Shown here piece after piece: positions 17,835 to 26,377 of a stretch of 64,000 nt of DNA. The stretch's first letter is position 1; every line of letters starts with the position of its first letter. Position numbers and translations under genes: made by a program. A model generated the notes under the pieces. That model had not been told where the DNA came from, did not search any database, and worked only from the letters and a program-made list of their open reading frames with translations. Source of the DNA: Carnobacterium_A antarcticum (GTDB taxonomy: Bacteria > Bacillota > Bacilli > Lactobacillales > Carnobacteriaceae). The stretch lies in the NCBI RefSeq assembly GCF_042658365.1, contig NZ_JBHSQC010000006.1. One strand, 5' to 3'.

Positions 17835-18914
17835 TTAATTGTTTTTCATAATGGTTTCAAATGTACTGCGATCCAACGTACGGGCAATTTGAAGAACCAT
17901 TTCTTTAGCTGCAGCATAGTCATCAATATGAAAAACCGTTTGATGAGTATGGATATAACGTGCACACACACCAATTACTGCGCTGGGAACTCCATTATTC
18001 ATAACATGAGCCGCACCAGCATCTGTTCCGCCTTTAGAAACAAAATATTGATAAGGAATATTGTGAGTCTCAGCTGTATCCAATAAAAATTCACGCATAC
18101 CTTTCAACGTGATCATACCTGGATCTTGGATTCTCAGTAAAAATCCTTCGCCTAAATGTCCAAAATTCGCTTTATCACCCGTCAAGTCATCGGCAGCAGA
18201 ACAATCAACAGCAAAAAATAAATCAGGTTTGAATTGATGAACCGCTCCTTTAGTTCCTCGTAAGCCGACTTCCTCTTGAACGTTTGCTCCAGCAATCAAA
18301 GTATTTGGCAATTCTTCACCCATCAACTCTTTGAGCGCTTCTATCACGACAGTCGTTCCATAACGATTATCCCAAGCTTTCCCAAGTATTTTTTTGCCGT
18401 TGGCCATCTTAACCGTTTCAACATCGGGCACGATAGTATCGCCAGGTCGAACACCAAAAGCTTCGGCTTCTTCTTTAGAATCAAAACCTGCATCAAAAAG
18501 GATATCGCCTATTTCCGGTTTCCCTGCTTGTCCATCTTTCCCTCTCAAAAGATGCGGCGGCACAGAAGATGAAACACAAGGGTAATCTCCCTTTGCTGTC
18601 TGCAATGTGAACCGTTGTGCCGAAACAACATAAGGATTCCATCCGCCTAGAGGAACCACGTTAAAAAGTCCTTGTTCTGTAATCCGCGCTAACATAAAAC
18701 CGACTTCATCCATGTGAGCAGCAATCATAATTTTAGGAGCATTTTCTGCTTTGCTTTTGCGGATACCAAAAATCCCGCCTAACCCGTCTTGTTTTACTTC
18801 ATCCACTAAAGGCGTTAATTGTTTTCGCATTTCTTCGCGAACACGGTGTTCGAACCCACTAGTTCCTTGCAGTTCGGTCATTTTTTTGATTAACTCAAAT
18901 GTTTGTGTATTCAT
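17835..18914 (-). CDS. M42-family aminopeptidase (YtoP/glutamyl aminopeptidase-like)
   Basis: The product has 359 residues and the M42 metal-site motifs: AAHMDEVGFML (His/Asp ligands, ~66-76), GKAWDNR (bridging Asp), NVQEEVGLRG (catalytic Glu pair), AVDCSAADD and KGGTDAGAAH. These enzymes form tetrahedral complexes that trim peptides from the N-terminus; PepA of lactococci prefers Glu/Asp. The start region is odd. A strong AAGGAGGGG lies 42 nt before the ATG with a 9-bp hairpin between, while close to the ATG only a weak GGA is seen. An upstream 10-codon ORF overlaps the start as ATGA. Confidence 0.95.
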   Translation of the reverse strand: MNTQTFELIKKMTELQGTSGFEHRVREEMRKQLTPLVDEVKQDGLGGIFGIRKSKAENAPKIMIAAHMDEVGFMLARITEQGLFNVVPLGGWNPYVVSAQRFTLQTAKGDYPCVSSSVPPHLLRGKDGQAGKPEIGDILFDAGFDSKEEAEAFGVRPGDTIVPDVETVKMANGKKILGKAWDNRYGTTVVIEALKELMGEELPNTLIAGANVQEEVGLRGTKGAVHQFKPDLFFAVDCSAADDLTGDKANFGHLGEGFLLRIQDPGMITLKGMREFLLDTAETHNIPYQYFVSKGGTDAGAAHVMNNGVPSAVIGVCARYIHTHQTVFHIDDYAAAKEMVLQIARTLDRSTFETIMKNN

Positions 18915-18924
18915 ATTATGTATC

Positions 18925-18965
18925 CATAAAAGCTGGTTTTCATGCTTTTATGTTTTCCCCTCCTT
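18925..18965 (-). promoter_or_regulatory. Shine-Dalgarno plus hairpin in the aminopeptidase leader
   Basis: AAGGAGGGG (18957-18965) is followed after AAAA by CATAAAAGC, a 10-nt loop and GCTTTTATG (18925-18952). After 10 nt comes the gene's ATG. The loop begins with ATG, so the hairpin also contains a 10-codon upstream ORF start. Confidence 0.6.
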
Positions 18966-18987
18966 CTGTTAATACTTGTTCAACATC

Positions 18988-19016
18988 ATTATACCCTAAT
19001 CATCGGCTAATTTTAA
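18988..19016 (-). promoter_or_regulatory. Promoter of the M42 peptidase-ytpP-usp-ytpR unit
   Basis: TTAAAA (19011-19016) and a perfect TATAAT (18988-18993) are separated by 17 bp. Confidence 0.7.
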
Positions 19017-19088
19017 GATAGAAGACTTTTTTTTCAATAAGTAGTATACTAATAAAGAAGCAACTAGCTGTTCGAAAGGCGGGATATC

Positions 19089-19427
19089 ATGAAAAATAAA
19101 TGCGAAGAAACACCAACATACGCTATCGTTGGCGGATTTTTATTTGGCGCTGGAGTAACTTGTGGCTACTTTTTAAGTCACTACCTGCAAAAAAACAAAG
19201 CCATTCACGGCGATGACATTCTTACTAATGTTAAAAACTTATTCTTGAAAGAAGGCCCTATTGAGGGTTCCTGGATTGAATTAAAAAAGGTCCCTCTTCA
19301 AAAGTTCGCGCTTAAAACAGACGTCTATTATGGAGGCGTTTCACGGATGGAAGAAGACCATTTAGTCCAATATGAGTTTATTGCGGATGCTTATTCAGGC
19401 AGTATATTAGATATTTACCGCATTTAA
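19089..19427 (+). CDS. Small membrane-anchored PepSY-like protein (YtzB-like)
   Basis: The 112-residue protein has one N-terminal hydrophobic segment (~11-33, TYAIVGGFLFGAGVTCGYFLSHYL), then a short soluble domain. The soluble part resembles a PepSY fold (ending YEFIADAYSGSILDIYRI, like the typical strand-turn end of PepSY). Bacillus has a similar small protein, YtzB, near ytoP. Function is unknown; PepSY domains are often linked to protease inhibition. It is divergent from the M42 peptidase. TATACT at 19045-19050 is a likely -10, and AAAGGCGGGATATC precedes the ATG. Confidence 0.75.
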   Translation: MKNKCEETPTYAIVGGFLFGAGVTCGYFLSHYLQKNKAIHGDDILTNVKNLFLKEGPIEGSWIELKKVPLQKFALKTDVYYGGVSRMEEDHLVQYEFIADAYSGSILDIYRI

Positions 19428-19434
19428 TACAATG

Positions 19435-19481
19435 AAAAAGCTGAGACCTTCTCTTTTTATAAGAAGCGGTCTCAGCTTTTT
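19435..19481. terminator. Bidirectional terminator between the PepSY-like gene and trmB
   Basis: AAAAAGCTGAGACC and GGTCTCAGCTTTTT are perfect 14-base arms around a 19-nt loop, with A/T runs on both sides. It serves both convergent genes and slightly overlaps the trmB stop. Confidence 0.93.
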
Positions 19482-20127
19482 AATTTCTTTTTGGAAATTT
19501 TGCAACTACTCGATAAATTCGATGTCCGCGATTCGAAAACTTTTCTTCGTACTCTGTCATGACATTTCCTTCAAAATCACTTTCATGCAGGTTCAGCCAC
19601 ACTTGCTCTAAAATCATACCGTACTGAGAAAAGCTGGCTAATGAATACTCGAATAACCCCTGATTGTCCGTCTTAAAATGAATTTCGCCTTCCGGAACTA
19701 AAACTTCTTCGTAATTTTCCAAAAAGCTGCGGTATGTTAACCGGCGCTTTTCATGGCGTTTTTTTGGCCAAGGATCTGAAAAATTTAAATAAACTTGATC
19801 TACTTCTCCTTTAGCAAAATACTGTGTAAGCGAACCGCCGTTGACGTGCAGCAATTGAATGTTAGGCAATTGTTCTTCAATTAACTTATCCAGCGCTGCA
19901 ACGATGACACTTTCTTGTAATTCAATACCAATGTAATTTATTTCAGGATGTAGTTTTGCCATTTCTATAATGAAGCGGCCTTTTCCAGTCCCTACTTCGA
20001 TATGGATAGGATGGTTGTTGTTGAACCGTTCATGCCATTTGCCCACCCATTCTTCAGGCATATTTGCAATGTATTGAGGATACTGTGCTATTTTAGCTGG
20101 AGCACCTGGTTTTTTTCTTAAACGCAT
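19480..20127 (-). CDS. trmB: tRNA (guanine-N7-)-methyltransferase
   Basis: The product has 215 residues from the start chosen. The SAM-binding motif is VGTGKGRFIIEMA and the family hallmark NFSDPWPKKRHEKRRLT follows. The enzyme methylates G46 in the tRNA variable loop. The frame is open 17 codons further upstream, but that extension would run into the ytmP terminator hairpin. AGGGGAATAAAG lies directly before the ATG at 20127, where the family N-terminus MRLRKKPG begins, so I use that start. The ytmP-trmB pairing is conserved in Bacilli. Confidence 0.97.
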   Translation of the reverse strand: MRLRKKPGAPAKIAQYPQYIANMPEEWVGKWHERFNNNHPIHIEVGTGKGRFIIEMAKLHPEINYIGIELQESVIVAALDKLIEEQLPNIQLLHVNGGSLTQYFAKGEVDQVYLNFSDPWPKKRHEKRRLTYRSFLENYEEVLVPEGEIHFKTDNQGLFEYSLASFSQYGMILEQVWLNLHESDFEGNVMTEYEEKFSNRGHRIYRVVAKFPKRN

Positions 20128-20177
20128 CTTTATTCCCCTATCTCGTTTCATTTTATTATTTTTTATTTTCCAAAACA

Positions 20178-20204
20178 AAAACCCTCTTCGGAATCACGAA
20201 GAGG
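20178..20204 (-). terminator. Terminator between ytmP and trmB
   Basis: The minus strand reads CCTCTTCG, a 6-nt loop, CGAAGAGG and GTTTTTGTTTT. It lies just past the ytmP stop and may attenuate trmB expression. Confidence 0.8.
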
Positions 20205-20207
20205 ATT

Positions 20208-21005
20208 CTAGTCTGTTTCAGTATCTGGCATTTGATAAAGAGTTTGCAACTTTAAAATATCTTTATTCATTTCATAAAATCTTGCTTCATGATGATGGCG
20301 TTTTGTTTGGATTAAGTAATTCATTAATGCGTACCAAGTCACTCGTTCAATCAATTCTTCTGTAACAGTAACACCATAATGTTCTAACCATTCTGACCAA
20401 TCCGCACGATCGACATATTGAAACAGCAACATGCTTAAATCCATTGCTGGGTCTGCTAACATCGCTGAATCCCAATCTACTAAGTACAACCGATTTTCAT
20501 CGGATAGCAACCAATTTTTTTGATAAATGTCGCCATGACACACTCTAGGAACCACGGTCTTCATATCGGTTACTTCTTTTTTCAGTTTTTTTAAAATACT
20601 ATCTAGTAATGGATGAATTTTTAAATCATGTGGCAATTCATGTTCATAAGTTTGCAGCAGCTGCTGCGGAGTCACTTCTTCGCCGCCGACACGCGCAAGC
20701 ATTCTTCTTAACGGTTCAGAATTATGAATACGACTTAATAATTGTGCAACACTAGGAGATGACATCTCAGTGCTTTTAAGAGTTCTTCCATTTAACCATT
20801 CTTGCGCTGTTAAAACATCTCCGTTACCTATACGTTTGGTCCAGACTAAACGTGGGGTTATGCCCTCGACAGAAAGTGCAGCTAAAAAAGGCGAAGAATT
20901 TCGCTTCAAAAAAAGCTTTTCTTCCGCTCTAGTTCCCATGTATGCTTGTCCTGTGTCACCACCAACTGGATGCAACTTCCATCCAGAATCTATTTCAAAA
21001 TCCAT
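20208..21005 (-). CDS. ytmP: YtmP-like phosphotransferase/kinase (APH fold)
   Basis: The product has 265 residues with the aminoglycoside-phosphotransferase/choline-kinase fold. The catalytic loop is CHGDIYQKNWLL (~157-168) with Asp and Asn, and the metal-binding segment is LVDWDSAMLADPAMDLSMLL (~174-193). The substrate is unknown. The family occurs next to trmB in most Bacilli, so a housekeeping role is more likely than drug resistance. An upstream 30-codon frame with its own AGGAG overlaps the start by 11 nt, which may couple translation. Confidence 0.88.
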   Translation of the reverse strand: MDFEIDSGWKLHPVGGDTGQAYMGTRAEEKLFLKRNSSPFLAALSVEGITPRLVWTKRIGNGDVLTAQEWLNGRTLKSTEMSSPSVAQLLSRIHNSEPLRRMLARVGGEEVTPQQLLQTYEHELPHDLKIHPLLDSILKKLKKEVTDMKTVVPRVCHGDIYQKNWLLSDENRLYLVDWDSAMLADPAMDLSMLLFQYVDRADWSEWLEHYGVTVTEELIERVTWYALMNYLIQTKRHHHEARFYEMNKDILKLQTLYQMPDTETD

Positions 21006-21087
21006 ACCCTATCATTCCCTGTTTTATATTCAAGTACTTTTTCCAGTAGACAAAAAAATGACAGATATCACAAAAGACATCTATCAT
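20995..21087 (-). CDS. Possible 30-codon upstream ORF overlapping ytmP
   Basis: ATG at 21087 is preceded by AGGAGTGAACAG (good spacing). The frame ends in TGA at 20995-20997, inside ytmP. It encodes a peptide starting MIDVFCDICHFFVYW, with two Cys and several aromatics. I do not recognise it. It may serve only to deliver ribosomes to ytmP, whose own Shine-Dalgarno is weak. Confidence 0.25.
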   Translation of the reverse strand: MIDVFCDICHFFVYWKKYLNIKQGMIGYGF

Positions 21088-21183
21088 TCTGTTCACTCCT
21101 ATTTTAGATAGAATTTCTGAATCCGTCAAGCGCATATACGTTCTTTTTTTAAGTACGCATTTGCAGCGTTGCCTTTTAAATAG

Positions 21184-21220
21184 AAAAACCATGAAATCAT
21201 CGAATAATTTCATGGTTTTC
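21184..21220 (-). terminator. Terminator after the MFS exporter
   Basis: AAAACCATGAAAT and ATTTCATGGTTTT pair across a short loop with T residues following on the minus strand, 37 bp after the MFS stop. Confidence 0.85.
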
Positions 21221-21256
21221 TATTTGGTGCAGTTCAATCAAATAAATTTGCCATTA

Positions 21257-22708
21257 TTATTCAGATTTAGTAATAATAGTCGTTTCATCTGGTATGAACG
21301 GATTTTCTCTGATAAAAAACGTCATGACCAAGGCGATAAAAGAAAGCAGCCCGACAAGCAAAAAGACTGCTTGAAATCCAGCTAAATCAGCTAACTTATC
21401 TGAGGCCAAACCTTGTGCAGCGCTGCTGTTTGAAGCTAGCGTCATGACTACAATGAATAAAGCCGTTCCCATGGAGCCAGCCAATTGACGTTGCGTATTA
21501 AACATAGCAGACGCATGGGAAGCCATTGTAAGCGGGACAGCATTAAAAGCTGCTGTTTGTAACGGCATCAAAGTTAATGAGAAGCCTAAAGAACGGATCA
21601 TTTGCAAACCAACAATGGTTTTGATCGATGTTTCTAAGTCGATAAAACCAATCAATAAAGTGGTCGTCGTAATCAAGAATAGACCCACAACAGCTAACTT
21701 TTTCCCGCCATGTTTATCAAAAAGCCGACCTGTTATCGGGCTCATTACAGCCAAAACGATCGCACCTGGCAATAAGATCATGCCTGATTGCATGGGGGTC
21801 AAACCACGTATCGTTTGGAAATAAATTGGAAGCAGAATAATAGCACCATACAGTCCCGCAGTGATAATGAAAGAGATCATCAAATTCAAGCGGTAGCCGC
21901 GGTAACTAAATACTTTAAAATTCAACAGCGGTGTTTCAGATTTATTGCTCCGTTTGACCAATAAAATGATTGCCAAAATCCCTATAACTAACGGCAATGC
22001 TACAATGGCGCTGAAAAACGGGTTAGAAGAAGCATTGCTGAATCCAAATAACAAGCCCCCAAAACCAAGAGTGGAGTAAATAACACTGACCCAGTCCAAT
22101 TTAGGACGTCCGACTTCCCCAACATTTTTTAAGACAAAGAAAGCGACAATGACATCTACAATTGCAAAAGGCAGGATGAAATAAAACAACATATTCCAAT
22201 GGTAATTTTGAACTACCCAGCCAGAAAAAGTCGGTCCAATAGCGGGAGCAAAGTTCATTGCTAACCCGATCAATCCCATTGCTGCTCCTCGTTTTTCAAT
22301 TGGAAACATATAAAGCACTACAATCATTTGCAAAGGCAATACGATCCCGGCTCCAATTGCTTGAATCATCCGTCCCATAATCAACATACTATAAACATGA
22401 GAAGTTGCAGCTACTAAAGTTCCGATTGAAAAAACAGACATGGCAAAAATATACAACTGTCTTGTGGTAAAACGATCAACCAAGTAGGCTGTGATAGGGA
22501 CCATGATTCCATTGATCAACATATAAGCTGTCGTTAACCATTGTCCTTGTGTAGCTGTAATCGAAAATTCACTCATAATACGAGGTAAAGCAGTACTCAT
22601 TAGAGTTTGATTTAAAATCGTGACGAATGTTCCCATAATGATCACGCCTAAAATAGGAATGACCTGCTCCATCTGTGTCGGTTCTTTATTTAATTGGTTT
22701 TCCATCAA
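21257..22708 (-). CDS. DHA2-family MFS multidrug exporter (EmrB/QacA type)
   Basis: The 483-residue protein has about 14 predicted membrane helices. It shows the DHA2 start (VIPILGVIIMGTFVTILNQTLMSTALPRIM), the motif-A loop YLVDRFTTRQLYIFAM and motif C GIVLPLQMIVVLYMFP...GLAMNFAPAIGPTFSGW. Such transporters export drugs or other amphiphiles by proton antiport; the substrate cannot be read from sequence. It is 84 bp downstream of dat, with the dat terminator between, so it probably depends on read-through or an unrecognised promoter. Its GC content and codon use look like the neighbours. Confidence 0.92.
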   Translation of the reverse strand: MMENQLNKEPTQMEQVIPILGVIIMGTFVTILNQTLMSTALPRIMSEFSITATQGQWLTTAYMLINGIMVPITAYLVDRFTTRQLYIFAMSVFSIGTLVAATSHVYSMLIMGRMIQAIGAGIVLPLQMIVVLYMFPIEKRGAAMGLIGLAMNFAPAIGPTFSGWVVQNYHWNMLFYFILPFAIVDVIVAFFVLKNVGEVGRPKLDWVSVIYSTLGFGGLLFGFSNASSNPFFSAIVALPLVIGILAIILLVKRSNKSETPLLNFKVFSYRGYRLNLMISFIITAGLYGAIILLPIYFQTIRGLTPMQSGMILLPGAIVLAVMSPITGRLFDKHGGKKLAVVGLFLITTTTLLIGFIDLETSIKTIVGLQMIRSLGFSLTLMPLQTAAFNAVPLTMASHASAMFNTQRQLAGSMGTALFIVVMTLASNSSAAQGLASDKLADLAGFQAVFLLVGLLSFIALVMTFFIRENPFIPDETTIITKSE

Positions 22709-22730
22709 AACGCTCCTTTTTTAACTATCT

Positions 22731-22766
22731 AAAAAACGCTAACCCCGAATAACCAGGGCTGCGTTT
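22731..22766 (-). terminator. Terminator after dat
   Basis: The minus strand has AAACGCAGCCC...GGGGTTAGCGTTTTTT: an outer stem with one A/T step and a T-run, 26 bp after the dat stop. Confidence 0.75.
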
Positions 22767-22791
22767 CATACTTTTTTGAGTGTTGTTCATT

Positions 22792-23652
22792 CTATTGGAT
22801 CTTACCACATTGGGCTTCAACTGCATCTAAATAAAGCTGTTGCAGTTGCTTTACTATCGGACCTGGTTTTCCTGTACCAACAGCTGTTCCGTCAATTTCA
22901 ATAACCGGCATAGCTTCAGCCGTGGTGCTAGAGGAAAAGACTTCGTCAGCTGATTTTAGCTGTTCAAGAGTAAAGGCTTCTTCTTTTACTAGTATGCCAG
23001 CTTTTCTAGCAACTTCCAATAATACCATTTTAGTTATTCCTGGTAAAACAAGGTTTCCATCAGGATGAGTATAGACGGTGCCGGCTTTTATCATCCAAAC
23101 ATTAGAAGACGAACACTCTGTTACTTTTCCATCACGATAAAGAATAGCTTCTTCTTTTCCTTGCTTATAAGCTTCATTTTTTGCCATGATGTTTCCTAAT
23201 AAGCTGATCGACTTAATGTCACAATGCAGCCAACGAGTATCGGGAAGAGTGATAGCTGTAATTCCTGAATTCATTTTTTCTTGATTTCTTGGAACAATCG
23301 TTGTAGAGGCTGTAAAGACTGGGGAAACATTTGCGACATCAGGGTAAACATGGTTCCTAGGAATTGCAATTCCTCTAGTAACTTGCAAGTAAACATTTCC
23401 TGTGTCTATTTGATTGATTTGAATTAAATCAGACAACATTTTTTGCAACTCTGTTTTTGTAAACGGCAATGTCAAATCAATTTTTTTTGCACCGGTGAAC
23501 AAACGGTCAATATGTTTATCCATAGTGAAAAAGGATCCGTTGTATACACGGATAACTTCATAAATCCCATCTGCAAATTGATAACCTCGATCTTCCATAT
23601 CAATGACTACCGCACTTCGTTCCACAAGTTGATTATTCCAAATAACTTTCAT
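22792..23652 (-). CDS. dat: D-amino-acid (D-alanine) aminotransferase
   Basis: This 286-residue fold-type IV PLP enzyme shows RGYQFADGIYEVIRVYNG near the N-terminus. The PLP lysine lies in CDIKSISLLGN (Lys at ~147), followed by EAYKQGKEEAILYRDGKVTECSSSN and FSSSTTAEAMPV. It interconverts D-Ala and D-Glu and can supply D-amino acids for the cell wall. A branched-chain aminotransferase is the main alternative, but the spacing and the CDIKS lysine box fit Dat. GAAAGAGGGAAAATC precedes the ATG. Confidence 0.93.
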   Translation of the reverse strand: MKVIWNNQLVERSAVVIDMEDRGYQFADGIYEVIRVYNGSFFTMDKHIDRLFTGAKKIDLTLPFTKTELQKMLSDLIQINQIDTGNVYLQVTRGIAIPRNHVYPDVANVSPVFTASTTIVPRNQEKMNSGITAITLPDTRWLHCDIKSISLLGNIMAKNEAYKQGKEEAILYRDGKVTECSSSNVWMIKAGTVYTHPDGNLVLPGITKMVLLEVARKAGILVKEEAFTLEQLKSADEVFSSSTTAEAMPVIEIDGTAVGTGKPGPIVKQLQQLYLDAVEAQCGKIQ

Positions 23653-23762
23653 GATTTTCCCTCTTTCAAATAATTCACCATTTTAATATACAATAAGCGA
23701 TTATCCTCTCGCTACTATGCTGTGTTCTTAACGAACGGCTTTCTTTACTTCATTAACTATTA

Positions 23763-24992
23763 TCAGTACCGTCTTGTTTTTTCCATTTTTTTAATCCGAT
23801 CTGGTAAGTAAAAGTGACTAAAGAGAACACTAAACAAAACTAAAGAGAAGAATACGCTTAGACTAGCCATTAGTGGCAAGGCATGCAGAGAAGCTAAACC
23901 GATACCACAACTTTCTGTTAGCAGTAAAATCAACAGTATTTCTTTCATCGCTTTAATTTTTTGTTTTTGATCCACTGGATATAAAACAGACATGGCCATA
24001 TTGTCAAAATGAAAATACAGCGGCAATAGCTGAAACCCTGTTAAATACAAAAATAACAATGCCAGCAATAAGCTCAATACAAAAGACTCAACAAATAAAA
24101 CCAATACTATTGCTAATAAACTAAGCCGAACAAATAACCCACTGTATTCTGTCCCTCTTAAAAAAGCCCGACTGTATAAATACAGGAAGGTTCTCTGATG
24201 TTCTATTTTGATTCTCTTTAATAAACCATCTAAATACTGGCGTCTTTTTACAGTAGTTTTTAACACTGGAATGTCGGTAAACAAATTAATAAATTGAAAA
24301 ATGCGTTGCATCCGTCCCATTTCAGCATTAATCATTGCCTGCCATTGATAAGAATGAGCTGGCAAAAAGCGTTTCTCATACTGATGCCATATAACGTATA
24401 CGATGACAGCGAAAAAAATACCCGCTAACAGAGAAAAATAAAGCATTACAAAATTCCCAATCAATGCTGACAGCAAAAAGGCAAAGCGAATTTCTTTTCT
24501 CTTAGCTGTTGAAGCTAATTTAAATTCAAAGTGTTGCACTTTAAACTCACAGTCTTTCATTATCAGCAAATAGACGACAAAATAAAGCATATCTGTAAAA
24601 GCAAATGAAGCCGTTGCTACCAATAATGGCATTAAAACGCCTACTCCTAAAATGATCACACTGGCTGGCAGCAGAAAACTGTGCCATTTGGCCAAGGATA
24701 AATAGTCTTTCAAACTTTTTTCTTTAGGAAGTAAAAAGACCGCATCAGCGGGTTGTAAGAGAGTCGCTAATTTACCGATAAACAGCAATCCGGTAAAAAG
24801 GATCACAGCGATCATTCGCCCATACATAAAATCTGTCGAGATCGTTTTAAGGAACTCAGAATAAGAATACCCCAATGCACCTAACAAAAAAAGACACACG
24901 ATCACAAAATGATCGTTTAAAACATATTTTAAATAACGAAGCATCTTTTTTTGATGATGACTCACTCTTTTTTTCCAAATGCTGTTCATCAT
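23763..24992 (-). CDS. ecsB: ABC transporter permease EcsB
   Basis: The 409-residue integral membrane protein has about 8-10 hydrophobic helices spread along its length and basic cytoplasmic loops, matching EcsB. It overlaps ecsA by 4 bp, so the two are translationally coupled. EcsAB affects protein secretion, regulated intramembrane proteolysis by RasP and competence in Bacillus; the transported substrate is not established. No signal for another permease subunit is nearby. Confidence 0.93.
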   Translation of the reverse strand: MMNSIWKKRVSHHQKKMLRYLKYVLNDHFVIVCLFLLGALGYSYSEFLKTISTDFMYGRMIAVILFTGLLFIGKLATLLQPADAVFLLPKEKSLKDYLSLAKWHSFLLPASVIILGVGVLMPLLVATASFAFTDMLYFVVYLLIMKDCEFKVQHFEFKLASTAKRKEIRFAFLLSALIGNFVMLYFSLLAGIFFAVIVYVIWHQYEKRFLPAHSYQWQAMINAEMGRMQRIFQFINLFTDIPVLKTTVKRRQYLDGLLKRIKIEHQRTFLYLYSRAFLRGTEYSGLFVRLSLLAIVLVLFVESFVLSLLLALLFLYLTGFQLLPLYFHFDNMAMSVLYPVDQKQKIKAMKEILLILLLTESCGIGLASLHALPLMASLSVFFSLVLFSVLFSHFYLPDRIKKMEKTRRY

Positions 24993-25729
24993 TTTCGATC
25001 AACCTCTTCTTTAGTCAATTGAAGATAGATTTCATCCAATGTAGCATGAGGTAAATTAAAGGTCTTTCTTAAATCTTCTAGTGTTCCGGCTGCACGAATG
25101 ACCCCTTCGTGAAGCAAAATAAAACTGTCACATTGTCTTTCTGCAGTCGCCAAAATATGGGTAGACATTAGAATAGAAGCTCCTTGGCGTTTCATTCCAT
25201 TCATCAGTTCTAATAAAGCATTAATACCCAATGGATCTAAACCAACAAAAGGTTCATCAATAATATATAAACTCGGCTCTACTAAAAAAGCACACAGTAT
25301 CATTACTTTTTGTTTCATTCCTTTTGAGAAATTAGCTGGGAACCAATCTAATTTGTTATCTAAACGGAATGTTCTTAATAACTTTGAGGCTCTTTCTAAA
25401 GCCGCTTCAGCAGGTATATCATACGCCATGCCGGTAATTTCAATATGCTCTCGCAAGGTTAGTTCTTCATATAGTACTGGAGTTTCAGGAATGTACCCGA
25501 TTTTTTTTCGATAAGCCGTTAAGTCATCTGATAATGTTTGTCCATCAATGGTTATTTTTCCTTTAGAAGGATGCATTAGTCCAATAATATGTTTAATCAT
25601 TGTACTTTTACCAGCTCCATTCAAACCAATCAAGCCTACTAAATTCCCGTCCCCAACTTCAAAAGAGACGTCTTTTAAGACTGGGATTTGGCTGTAGCCG
25701 CCTGTAATATGCGATACTTTTAAACTCAC
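24989..25729 (-). CDS. ecsA: ABC transporter ATP-binding protein EcsA
   Basis: The 246-residue nucleotide-binding domain has Walker A GLNGAGKST (~37-45), a Q-loop, the signature FSKGMKQK (ABC variant, ~133-140), Walker B SLYIIDEPFVGLDP and the switch His in MSTHIL. The start is GTG with AAAGGAGG upstream. It is the first gene of ecsAB and is divergent from hit, the arrangement conserved in Bacilli. Confidence 0.96.
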   Translation of the reverse strand: MSLKVSHITGGYSQIPVLKDVSFEVGDGNLVGLIGLNGAGKSTMIKHIIGLMHPSKGKITIDGQTLSDDLTAYRKKIGYIPETPVLYEELTLREHIEITGMAYDIPAEAALERASKLLRTFRLDNKLDWFPANFSKGMKQKVMILCAFLVEPSLYIIDEPFVGLDPLGINALLELMNGMKRQGASILMSTHILATAERQCDSFILLHEGVIRAAGTLEDLRKTFNLPHATLDEIYLQLTKEEVDRK

Positions 25730-25946
25730 TGCTGTTTGCCTCCTTTATTTTACACAATTGTACCATAAGATAAAGCGACATGCCTTCTCAATTTCCGATT
25801 TGTTAAGGTTTCACTTTCTTTAGTTTTTGTGATACATTTATTATGAAATAGTAAACATTTTCAAAACAAGCTTTTTTCGCTCCAAACTGTTTTTTAAAAC
25901 TAAGGGGCGCTAAATAAATTCTTTAAAACGAAAGAAGGTCATATCT

Positions 25947-26375
25947 GTGACAGACTGTATTTTTTGTAAAATCATCAACAATGAATTGCCTAGCCGAAAA
26001 ATTTATGAAGATGAGGATATTGTCGCTTTCCTTGATCTGACGCAAGTTACACCTGGACACACATTAGTGGTTCCAAAAAAACATGTCGCGGATATTTTTG
26101 ATTATGATGAAGAATTGGCTGCAACGGTTTTTTCTCGTATCCCGAAAATTGCACGTGCCATCAAACGATCTAATCCAGAAATCGCAGGTATGAACGTCAT
26201 GAGCAATAATGGCACTATTGCTTATCAATCTGTTTTTCACAGCCACATTCACTTATTGCCGCGTTATACTGCAAGAGATGATTTCAGTATTCATTTTGGA
26301 GATCATTCAGATAAATATACAGCTGAAGAATTAGATGCCATTGTTGCATCAATAAAAAATGAGATGGAGGAATAA
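25947..26375 (+). CDS. hit: HIT-family (histidine triad) hydrolase
   Basis: The 142-residue protein begins with zinc-type CIFCKIINNELPS and carries the triad HSHIHLLPR (HxHxH, ~97-105). HIT proteins hydrolyse nucleoside phosphoramidates and similar adducts. The start is GTG with AAGAAGG 8 nt upstream; an ATG-initiated form would lose the CxxC segment. It is divergent from ecsA and followed 2 bp later by the YtxH-like gene, as in Bacillus hit/yhaH. Confidence 0.96.
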   Translation: MTDCIFCKIINNELPSRKIYEDEDIVAFLDLTQVTPGHTLVVPKKHVADIFDYDEELAATVFSRIPKIARAIKRSNPEIAGMNVMSNNGTIAYQSVFHSHIHLLPRYTARDDFSIHFGDHSDKYTAEELDAIVASIKNEMEE

Positions 26376-26377
26376 TC

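Noticed and set aside
20208..21005. ytmP as an aminoglycoside-resistance gene
   Set aside because: The APH fold alone is not evidence; the trmB-linked family is conserved housekeeping in Bacilli.
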